DNA from: Solibacillus cecembensis
Lineage (GTDB): Bacteria > Bacillota > Bacilli > Bacillales_A > Planococcaceae
Direction: 5' to 3'
Assembly (NCBI RefSeq): GCF_001439635.1
Contig: NZ_LMBZ01000007.1
Span: 123,158-156,943 of the forward strand
DNA length: 33,786 nucleotides
A program made the translations under genes and the position numbers. The notes below the pieces were generated by a model that saw only the letters and a program-made list of their open reading frames with translations, did not search any database and was not told where the DNA came from. Position 1 is the stretch's first letter, and every line of letters starts with the position of its first letter. Of the stretch, positions 24,763 to 32,022 are shown piece by piece.

Positions 24763-25688
24763 GAAATATCATTATTGACTGTGATCCAGGCCATGACGAT
24801 GCGATCGCTCTACTAGTAGCCCTGGCAAATCCAGAAAAATTAAATGTATTAGCCGTAACGACAATTGGCGGGAATCAAACAATAGAAAAGGTCACTAAAA
24901 ATGCAAAAAATATATTAGCATATGTTAATGCGAATGTGCCACTAGCTATAGGACAAGAAGGACCATTAGTGAAACCTTTGAATACTGCTCCAGAGGCACA
25001 TGGTGATACGGGAATGGATGGTCCTTATTTTAAAGACAATAATTATCCAATTGTGAGTGACAATGCAGTTTTATATATGTATCAAACAATTATGGCACAA
25101 GAAGGACGCGTAACGTTGGTCGGTTTAGGCCCGTTAACGAATATAGCGCTTCTATTAAAAACGTTCCCAGAAGTGAAATCAAAGATCGAAATGATTAGCA
25201 TAATGGGTGGTGGCATTCGCCGAGGAAATATGACCGCAACAGCTGAATTTAATATTTATGTAGATCCAGAAGCAGCGAAAATTGTCTTTTCATCAGGAGT
25301 ACAAGTTGTGATGTCGGGCTTAGATGTAACAGAAAAAGCGTATGTAACACTTGATGAGATCGAGTCACTTCAAAATCGTGGTGAAGTTCATACATTAGTT
25401 TACGAGCTACTTAAATTTTACAACGAATCGGGCAAACAATTTGGATTTGTGGATAGCCCAATACATGATCTATGTGCGATTTGCTATTTATTAGATCCTA
25501 CAATGTTTACAGGGAAACGTTATCATGTAGATGTTGTAACGGATGACTGTATGACAAGAGGAATGACGATTGCGGATCGACGTTTAAAGCCAGCACAAGT
25601 AGAGAACGTACTTGTCCTTGAAGATATAGACAGAGAAGCATATGTGCACAGCTTATTTCAGGCGCTAGCACGATTAGATAATATTTAA
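24759..25688 (+). CDS. Nucleoside hydrolase (IUNH family)
   Basis: A 309-residue enzyme that splits ribonucleosides into free base and ribose. Calcium-binding DCDPGHDDA (7-15) carries the family aspartates; N39 lies in GGN; H81 in APEAHGDTG matches the usual His-82 region; PIHD (near residue 236) supplies the catalytic histidine and aspartate pair. The motif set is that of RihA/RihB/RihC enzymes; base preference cannot be read from sequence. No signal peptide, so it acts in the cytoplasm. The ATG overlaps the A2 stop and the ribokinase gene follows, a direct route to ribose-5-phosphate. Confidence 0.92.
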   Translation: MRNIIIDCDPGHDDAIALLVALANPEKLNVLAVTTIGGNQTIEKVTKNAKNILAYVNANVPLAIGQEGPLVKPLNTAPEAHGDTGMDGPYFKDNNYPIVSDNAVLYMYQTIMAQEGRVTLVGLGPLTNIALLLKTFPEVKSKIEMISIMGGGIRRGNMTATAEFNIYVDPEAAKIVFSSGVQVVMSGLDVTEKAYVTLDEIESLQNRGEVHTLVYELLKFYNESGKQFGFVDSPIHDLCAICYLLDPTMFTGKRYHVDVVTDDCMTRGMTIADRRLKPAQVENVLVLEDIDREAYVHSLFQALARLDNI

Positions 25689-25731
25689 CGGAGAAAATTC
25701 GAGATAATTTATAAGGAAGGAGGAAAATAAA

Positions 25732-26634
25732 ATGGAAGGGATCGTAATAGTAGGGAGCATGTCGACTGACTTTGTTGTCTCTACTTCAAAAAAACCAAAG
25801 CAAGGAGAAACCGTTATTGGGGACTCTTTTGAAATGACGTTTGGCGGAAAAGGGGCCAATCAAGCTGTAGCAGTTGCCCGATTAGGTGGACAAAGTGGAT
25901 TAATAGGTCACATTGGAAGTGATCATTTTGGTAAAGAAATTTTAACGAATTTAATAGACAACGGCGTGGATGTTTCAGGCATTGATGTTGTGAATGGTAT
26001 ACCTTCAGGATCAGCACATATTATGCTAACGGAACAGGACAATAGCATTGTTGTAATAGAAGGTGCAAATGCCTACACAAATGCAGGTTGGGTCGAAAAA
26101 AATATAGAGAAAATCATCAACAGTAAGGCTGTTCTGATTCAGCACGAAATTCCTAAAGAGGCTGTTGAAACAATCATCGATATTTGCTTCACTCATAAAG
26201 TACTTTGTATATTGAATCCAGCCCCGGCGAGAGCAGTAACACAAAGTGTATTGGCTAAAGTGAACTATTTAATACCAAACGAACATGAAGTAGAGGCATT
26301 ATTTCCAAACTTAACAGTTGAAGAAGCATTGCAATCCATGCCTAATCAGCTGATTGTAACATTAGGTGAACAAGGCGTTTCATATCATGATGGAGAAAAG
26401 GTCGTGAACGTGAAAGCGTATAATGCAACACCAGTGGATACTACAGGAGCAGGGGATACGTTTAGCGGTGCATTTACGAAAGCCATCACGAGCGGAAATT
26501 CACTTCTTGAAAGTATTAAAATAGGCAATTTATGCGCTGCCATATCAATCGAAAAATTTGGTGCGCAAGGTGGAATGCCGTTACTTAAAGATTTAAAGCA
26601 AGATGCCCGTTTTCAAGCGAACTGGATGCTTTAA
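25732..26634 (+). CDS. rbsK: Ribokinase RbsK
   Basis: A 300-residue PfkB-family kinase. GGKGANQAVAVARLG (38-52) is the ribokinase N-terminal signature, and DTTGAGDTFSGAF (236-248) carries the catalytic base D242 and anion hole. Length matches ribokinase. It makes ribose-5-phosphate from ribose, released here by the preceding nucleoside hydrolase. AAGGAGG precedes the ATG; a terminator follows 65 bases after its end. Other PfkB sugar kinases remain possible, but position and motifs favour ribokinase. Confidence 0.9.
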   Translation: MEGIVIVGSMSTDFVVSTSKKPKQGETVIGDSFEMTFGGKGANQAVAVARLGGQSGLIGHIGSDHFGKEILTNLIDNGVDVSGIDVVNGIPSGSAHIMLTEQDNSIVVIEGANAYTNAGWVEKNIEKIINSKAVLIQHEIPKEAVETIIDICFTHKVLCILNPAPARAVTQSVLAKVNYLIPNEHEVEALFPNLTVEEALQSMPNQLIVTLGEQGVSYHDGEKVVNVKAYNATPVDTTGAGDTFSGAFTKAITSGNSLLESIKIGNLCAAISIEKFGAQGGMPLLKDLKQDARFQANWML

Positions 26635-26699
26635 ATAAACTGAAACTCGTTATAGAACGATTCAATATTTCAGTTGAAAATGAAACATATAATAGGTAA

Positions 26700-26738
26700 G
26701 GGAATGAACGAAACGTAAATTCGGTCATTCCCTTTTTT
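26700..26738 (+). terminator. Terminator of the nucleoside operon
   Basis: GGGAATGAACGA pairs with TCGGTCATTCCC (12 bp, one mismatch) and is followed by TTTTTT. A weaker AACTGAAA/TTTCAGTT repeat (26638-26675) lies just before it. Confidence 0.85.
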
Positions 26739-26845
26739 ATATATAATTTTAAAATTAAAGAAAAAGTCCATTGCGCTGAAAAAGTCTTTCTATTATAATC
26801 AGAAAAATCATATTATTTTAAAAGAAAGAGAAAAGAGGTTTGATT

Positions 26846-27472
26846 ATGGTCAATGTGACGCTTTTTATTATTACGTGTGTGCTCCTCATTATTTTGCCAG
26901 GACCTGATACGGCAATTGTGACGAAAAATACGGTTGTCGGTGGGCGTACAGCGGGTATGCAAACGATGATCGGCTCGTGTATTGGCTTAGTCATTCATAC
27001 GGTTGCTGCGGTTGCGGGTTTGTCGGCCATCATCGTAAAATCAGCTGTCGCATTTTCGATTTTAAAATATGTTGGTGCAGCATACCTTTGTTATTTAGGG
27101 ATTCGGACATTAATGAATATGCGTACTAAGAAAAATCAAGTGGATGAAGAAACGCTCGTCGTTGCGAAGGGCAATTCGTTTTTTAAACAAGGGTTTATTA
27201 CGAATATAACGAATCCGAAAGTTGCGGTATTTTTCCTTACATTTTTACCCCAATTTTTAGCACCCGGCAGTGAGCCATTTTGGTCATTTTTATTGATGGG
27301 CGTCATTTATACGGTGCTGACGTTTCTTTGGTTTCTTCTCTATGTATTTTTACTTGGAGTTATCCGCAATTTCATGAAACGTCCTGCAACGCAATCGGTC
27401 ATTGAAGTGCTGACAGGAAGTGTATTAATCGGCTTTGGAATGAAGCTCGCATTGGAAAAATCAAATGGATGA
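26846..27472 (+). CDS. LysE-family amino acid exporter
   Basis: A 208-residue protein with about six membrane helices. The N-terminal LPGPDTAIVTKN followed by a glycine-rich GGRTAGMQTMIGSCIGL and the ITNPKVAVFFLTFLPQF segment are hallmarks of the LysE/RhtB family. It probably exports an amino acid or related metabolite. ATG at 26846 was chosen over TTG at 26840 because AGAGG lies seven bases upstream. A terminator follows it directly and it seems to stand alone. Confidence 0.88.
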   Translation: MVNVTLFIITCVLLIILPGPDTAIVTKNTVVGGRTAGMQTMIGSCIGLVIHTVAAVAGLSAIIVKSAVAFSILKYVGAAYLCYLGIRTLMNMRTKKNQVDEETLVVAKGNSFFKQGFITNITNPKVAVFFLTFLPQFLAPGSEPFWSFLLMGVIYTVLTFLWFLLYVFLLGVIRNFMKRPATQSVIEVLTGSVLIGFGMKLALEKSNG

Positions 27473-27478
27473 CTTAGG

Positions 27479-27521
27479 CAGTGACACTAGTAGTTATAAA
27501 ACTAGTGTTGCTGTTTTTTTT
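27479..27521 (+). terminator. Rho-independent terminator
   Basis: CAGTGACACTAGT pairs with ACTAGTGTTGCTG (13 positions, two imperfect), followed by eight T. It ends the LysE-family gene. Confidence 0.85.
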
Positions 27522-27609
27522 GTGGGCAATTATTAGGGAGAACGAATAATTCTGGCGAGTCATATATTAAAGAAAAACAAAGGAATCGACGAAATTTAGG
27601 AGTGTGGGT

Positions 27610-29043
27610 ATGTCAGCGATGACTGGGCAACAGTATATAGACCGTATTGATGCATTGAAGACATATATTTCGATTGATGGAGAGGTTGTGACGGGGAAAG
27701 TTTCAGAGCATCCGGCATTCAAAGGGGTTATGCAAAGTCAGGCTAAGCTTTTTGATTTGCAGCATAAAGATGGGCTTAATGATAGGATGCTGTATTTGTC
27801 TCCAACGAGTGGTGAAAAGGTTGGAATGTCTTTTTTACAGCCAATAACGAAGGTAGATTTAGTGAAGAGAAGACATGCGGCACGGGAATGGGCATTATCG
27901 CATCAAGGTTTCATGGGACGCAGCCCGGATTATATGAATACGACATTAATGGCACTTGCATCAGCTGCAGATTTTTTGAAAAATAAACCGAATTGTTTTC
28001 CAGAGCATTTACTTCAATTTTATGAATATGCACGTGAACAGGATTTGACGATGACCCATACATTTATAGAGCCACAAGTAAATCGACAAAAGTTTTATTT
28101 TGAAGATGAAGAAGTAACGATTGCAGCAAAAATAGTCGATAAAACGAGTGAAGGTTTAGTTATTAAAGGGGCGAGATTACTTGCTACTCAAGGAGGGATT
28201 ACTGATGAGTTGCTAGTAATATCGATGAATGGCTTTGATGAAGAAAGGAACTTTTGTTTTTCGATTCCGAGTAATACGGGAGGATTGAAGTTTCTTTGTA
28301 GGCAATCTTTTGTTGGAGGAGCATCCACATTTGACCATCCATTAAGCACCCGCTTTGAAGAAATGGATGCGATTGTCGTATTTGATGATGTTGTTGTACC
28401 GTGGCATCGCGTATTTTACTATGAAAATATAGCAGTAGCCACTCAGTTTATGAATGTCAGTGGATTTCAATCGTTTTCCTTACATCAAGTATTGTCACGG
28501 CAAATTGCTAAGACGGAATTTGTTTTAGGGGTTGTGCAATCGATAGTCGATACGATTAATATTGGCGATTATCAGCATGTTCAGCAAAAGGTCGTGGATG
28601 TAATTGTCGCTTTAGAAACGATGAAGGCGTTACAGTTAAAGTCAGAGGAAGAGGCAAAGCGAGATGGATTCGGCTATTTGCGCCCAGATCATCCGACACT
28701 GCAAGTAGCGATTCAAATTTTTCCAAAGGTATATCCAACCTTTACAGAAATTATTCAATTGCTTGGAGCCAGTGGTTTAATGTCCATTCCAACAGAGAAG
28801 GCCTTTCAAGCAGATGACGGTGATTTGGAGCAGTATTTACAGTCGGCTCTTGATGGTGGGGAAGCGCGGGTGAAAAAATTTAGACTCGCTTGGGATTTAA
28901 CGATGAGTAGCTTTGGTACACGGCAAACACTATATGAACGTTTTTTCTTCGGTGATCCAGTGCGGTTAGCGAGTGGTTTATATCAATCTTATAGCAGAGA
29001 GCATCTTGTGAAGCGGGTGGAAGACTTTTTACGGAAGTCCTAA
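27610..29043 (+). CDS. HpaB/PvcC-family flavin-dependent monooxygenase
   Basis: A 477-residue protein matching the large oxygenase subunit of 4-hydroxyphenylacetate 3-hydroxylase-type enzymes in length. Family landmarks are REWALSHQGFMGRSPDYM (near 98-115), FDDVVVPWHRVFYYEN, HQVLSRQIAKTEFVLG, LGASGLMSIP and RFFFGDPVRLASGLYQSY. These enzymes hydroxylate phenolic substrates using reduced FAD supplied by a separate reductase (HpaC); no reductase gene is beside it. ATG at 27610 was chosen because AGGAG lies seven bases upstream; the GTG at 27604 is too close to it. It is not in an obvious operon. The substrate is not known. Confidence 0.85.
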   Translation: MSAMTGQQYIDRIDALKTYISIDGEVVTGKVSEHPAFKGVMQSQAKLFDLQHKDGLNDRMLYLSPTSGEKVGMSFLQPITKVDLVKRRHAAREWALSHQGFMGRSPDYMNTTLMALASAADFLKNKPNCFPEHLLQFYEYAREQDLTMTHTFIEPQVNRQKFYFEDEEVTIAAKIVDKTSEGLVIKGARLLATQGGITDELLVISMNGFDEERNFCFSIPSNTGGLKFLCRQSFVGGASTFDHPLSTRFEEMDAIVVFDDVVVPWHRVFYYENIAVATQFMNVSGFQSFSLHQVLSRQIAKTEFVLGVVQSIVDTINIGDYQHVQQKVVDVIVALETMKALQLKSEEEAKRDGFGYLRPDHPTLQVAIQIFPKVYPTFTEIIQLLGASGLMSIPTEKAFQADDGDLEQYLQSALDGGEARVKKFRLAWDLTMSSFGTRQTLYERFFFGDPVRLASGLYQSYSREHLVKRVEDFLRKS

Positions 29044-29114
29044 CGGTTTTTTATAATGAATATAAGGAATAGTTTGTGAAATCGTAATTGTTTTCGCAAG
29101 CTATTTTTTTATGG

Positions 29115-29261
29115 CTATCCATCAATCTGGCGGTTCTATCCGTTACATTTTGATTCATATCCAACACTTTTTTTATTCTATCCATCACTTTCAACATTCT
29201 ATCCGTTTGCCCCATAAATATCGTTAACATTCCTATAAGTTTATCCGGCATTCTTATTGAA
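29115..29261. repeat. Seven 21-nt periodic units with conserved YTATCC
   Basis: CTATCC-like starts occur at 29115, 29136, 29157, 29178, 29199, about 29220 and 29241, exactly 21 bases apart, with variable filling between. The fifth to sixth unit is the most degenerate. On the minus strand an open frame (29051-29308) would read the units as heptads starting Asp-Arg (DRMLKVM, DRIKKVL, DMNQNVT, DRTARLM). A ribosome binding site is not evident, so coding is uncertain. Confidence 0.65.
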
Positions 29262-29421
29262 ATATATTGACAATCTTGAATTACTAAAATTTTGACCTCT
29301 TTCCACATTTAATCCTAACTATGCTACAATAAAATTAATATAAGTACAGTCAGGTTATATTATTTAAACTAGTAATTGAAATGTTTTTATGGGAAATAAT
29401 GGACCATTGTCAAATATGTAC

Positions 29422-29464
29422 TTGACTTAAAATAAACCCCACTATATGTAAGCGCATGGTATAG
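29422..29464 (+). promoter_or_regulatory. Probable promoter of the GHL10 gene
   Basis: TTGACT (29422-29427), 17 bases, TATGTA (29445-29450). ATGTAAGCGCATGGT (overlapping the -10) resembles a cre site but differs at the conserved C near its end, so CcpA control is only a possibility. Confidence 0.4.
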
Positions 29465-29543
29465 TAAGCGTCCGATTGTAGGGGGATTTGTTGGCAAGTA
29501 TATGCTATGGTGTGGAGCCAAAAAAGGAGAGGTTTTATTAGTC

Positions 29544-31127
29544 ATGTTTAAAAAAATTTTCGGTAAGTGCCTAGCAACTTTCTTGGTGTTACTTTTACTT
29601 ACCCCTGTTTTGACAAATCAAAAGGCTACAGCTGATTCACTACCTAAAAATGAAATGCGTGCAGCCTGGATTTCATCAGTCTTGAACATTGATATGAAGG
29701 CAGGTATGACGCAAGCTCAATATACGCAATGGGCTCAAAGTACTTTAGACAAATTAAAAGCTGCTAACTATAATGCAGTTATTTTTCAAGTTAAGCCATT
29801 AAATGATGCACTGTATGCGTCTGAGCTTGCTCCGTGGTCATCGTACATAACTGGTAAAAAACAAGGGACCAACCCAGGTTTTGACCCTTTGCAAATCATG
29901 CTAGACGAAGCACATAAGCGAGGATTAGAACTACATGCTTGGGTAAATCCCTATAGGGTCACGATGGCTTCGCAAACTTTGTCGGATCTAGCAGCTGACA
30001 ATGTAGCGCGTAAAAATCCTAGCTGGGTAGTGAAATATGGTAAACAATACTACTTAAATCCTGGTTTGCCAGAAGTTCAAAATTACTTAGTATCAACGAT
30101 CGAAGAATTAGTAAGCAACTATGATATCGACGCTGTACATATGGATGATTACTTCTATCCTTATAAAATTAAAGGTGAAACTTTTCCAGATCAACAAACT
30201 TTTAAAAAGTATGGTAGCTCATTCAATAAAATTGAAGACTGGCGCCGAAATAATGTGAATGAATTAGTGGGAAATGTATATGCAAGCATAAACGAAATTA
30301 AACCACATGTTCAATATGGCATATCTCCGTTTGGCATTTGGCGCAACAAAGGGCAAGATGCTACTGGAAGTAACACAAATGGCATGAGTAATTACGATGA
30401 TCTCTATGCGGATACAAGACAGTGGATGAAAGATGGCAATATCGATTACATTACTCCCCAAATCTATTGGTCTAGAAGTAATAAATTAGCCAATTACTCT
30501 GTTTTATTAGACTGGTGGGGAAGAGAAGTTGAAACGTACGCAAAAGTCCACCCTGTTAATCTCTATATTGGCATGGCCGATTATAAAGTTGGCAATGACT
30601 CCGACGTTGCATGGAAAAATAAGACGGAACTTACCAACCAAGTAATCGCCAACAGAGCAAATAAAAATGCCCAAGGACAAATGCATTTTTCGCTAAATAG
30701 CATTAACAATAACGCTCTTGGATATGCTCCCTATCTAAATCAGCAACTATACAATTATAAAGCTTTAACACCTGCAACTTTTTGGAAAGACTCAACTGTA
30801 CCTTTATATCCAACCGATGTTAAATTGAGTAAAGAGTCTTCCGGCATGAAGCTTACGATTACAGATGAAAATAGTACGCAGCCAAGAAAATATGTAATAT
30901 ACAGATTTGATGGCACAAAAGAAGGATCATATGAAGGCGTTAAAAATATAGTAGACGTAGTTTATAACACACAAGGGAATACTGTTTATGTAGATACTAC
31001 TGCAAACAAGCATAAAGTATACACGTATGGCATAAAGTCAATATCTGCAACAGGTGTGGAAAGTAAAACTGCCTTTGTTCTACAAGATGGACAACCTATG
31101 TTACCAGCAGCTGAAGAGCCAGAGTAA
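29544..31127 (+). CDS. Secreted GHL10 (YngK-type) glycosidase, truncated C-terminus
   Basis: A 527-residue protein with a signal peptide (MFKKIFGKCLATFLVLLL, cut near ATA-DS) and a glycosyl-hydrolase-like 10 domain (PF02638, as in B. subtilis YngK) from MRAAWISSVLNIDM to about residue 400. Motifs visible include VIFQVKPLNDALY, LHAWVNPYRV, YDIDAVHMDDYFYPY and QIYWSR. A fibronectin-III-like segment follows (about 430-515). The frame stops after PAAEEPE, exactly where proteins of this type would continue to SLH repeats, whose remains lie just downstream in shifted frames. ATG at 29544 follows AAAGGAGAGG by about 11 bases. Without SLH repeats the enzyme should be released rather than held at the cell wall. 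Natural substrate unknown. Confidence 0.85.
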   Translation: MFKKIFGKCLATFLVLLLLTPVLTNQKATADSLPKNEMRAAWISSVLNIDMKAGMTQAQYTQWAQSTLDKLKAANYNAVIFQVKPLNDALYASELAPWSSYITGKKQGTNPGFDPLQIMLDEAHKRGLELHAWVNPYRVTMASQTLSDLAADNVARKNPSWVVKYGKQYYLNPGLPEVQNYLVSTIEELVSNYDIDAVHMDDYFYPYKIKGETFPDQQTFKKYGSSFNKIEDWRRNNVNELVGNVYASINEIKPHVQYGISPFGIWRNKGQDATGSNTNGMSNYDDLYADTRQWMKDGNIDYITPQIYWSRSNKLANYSVLLDWWGREVETYAKVHPVNLYIGMADYKVGNDSDVAWKNKTELTNQVIANRANKNAQGQMHFSLNSINNNALGYAPYLNQQLYNYKALTPATFWKDSTVPLYPTDVKLSKESSGMKLTITDENSTQPRKYVIYRFDGTKEGSYEGVKNIVDVVYNTQGNTVYVDTTANKHKVYTYGIKSISATGVESKTAFVLQDGQPMLPAAEEPE

Positions 31128-31575
31128 CTCCAACGAGCCAACCATACTATGAGGCGATTATGAAACTTCAATAAGCGGGTATTGTAGACGGTTCGAACGG
31201 GGCATTCAATCCAAACGAATCGCTAACGCGTGCACAACTGGCAAAAATACTTGTACTCGCATTTAGTATCACACCAGGTGGGACAAGTACCTTCCTGGAT
31301 GGCCAGTGACATGCGCACAATTTGCGTTAATTTTGTATCGCATATACGAAATGCTTACGGGCGGGCCATACAGCCCAACACAAATTGCTCCATTTGGTGA
31401 CATCGACAAGTATGATGAAGAAACAAAAAATGTGATTTCTATGTTGCATGAACTTGGCATCGCAGACGGCTCAGAAGGAAACTTCATGCCAGGCAAGCCA
31501 ATCACACGTGCACAGGCAGCGAAAATACTTGTGAACACGGCAAAGATAGTAGAACAATTAAAAGTTAGTAACTAA
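31125..31575 (+). pseudogene. Broken SLH-domain tail of the GHL10 gene
   Basis: SLH sequence continues past the stop. In frame +2 it reads YYEAIMKLQ, TAA, AGIVDGSNGAFNPNESLTRA through to FLDGQ, then TGA. From 31306 in a third frame it continues CAQFALILYRIYEML and a complete-looking SLH copy ending GIADGSEGNFMPGKPITRAQ plus AAKILVNTAK. Three frames and at least two in-frame stops mean at least one shift, one nonsense change and a second shift or deletion. These are true inactivating lesions, not one base error. A terminator follows, at the place where the old gene ended. Confidence 0.85.
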
Positions 31576-31579
31576 ATTA

Positions 31580-31628
31580 CAGGGCATCTAGAAGCTGAAA
31601 TATCAGTTTTTTAGATGCCCTGTTTTTT
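31580..31628 (+). terminator. Terminator of the GHL10/SLH gene
   Basis: CAGGGCATCTA pairs perfectly with TAGATGCCCTG (11 bp), followed by TTTTTT. It marks the end of the ancestral longer gene. Confidence 0.88.
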
Positions 31629-32022
31629 CTATTACATCATGAGCTGGGCAATTATTTTACAAAATAGTCCTTTTCTCTTATTTTTAAAATATTTTATTTT
31701 TTTAACCTAAATTTAACCTTTGCTATTTATTCTTAATAAGAATGACGCAAGATGAGTGTTTTATTTTGGATAGTTTTTATCTTTTTGAAGATAAATATAT
31801 GTACCATTAACATTTGTCAGTATTGCACAATCAATTCCTATCTTATAGCGGAGGTGAGACGCTTAGAAGAGATAAGTATCTAAATATAAAAGAAAGGGAG
31901 GTTCGAAAAGGATAATTTTAGGTTTTGTTACAGAGGTGTTGATAGAGTACGAATCTAGATACTGTTAGTTGAAGCACAGACTAATAGAGTTGTTTATAAC
32001 AACGTTCAAGGAGGGATAGTAG
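31629..32022. other. Long AT-rich leader region without gene
   Basis: About 390 bases. Three hairpins or palindromes are visible: ATTCTT-AAT-AAGAAT (31729-31743), TTTATCTT-TTTG-AAGATAAA (31776-31795) and GTTGTT-TAT-AACAAC (31989-32003). The last lies just before AAGGAGGGA of the next gene. Several GGAGG-like sites (for example 31852-31856) lead only into very short frames. A long leader is common before large surface-protein genes. Confidence 0.45.

Noticed and set aside
29051..29308. An 85-codon minus-strand frame as a definite gene
   Set aside because: The frame is explained by the 21-nt repeat, which can keep a frame open by chance; no ribosome binding site was found, so it is reported only as a repeat.
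29448..29461. Cre site before the GHL10 gene
   Set aside because: The sequence starts like a cre site but has G where the conserved C should be, so it is not listed as a supported cre site.
31850..31990. Possible riboswitch or small peptide gene before the surface-protein gene
   Set aside because: GGAGG-like sites lead only to very short frames, and no known riboswitch core could be recognised.
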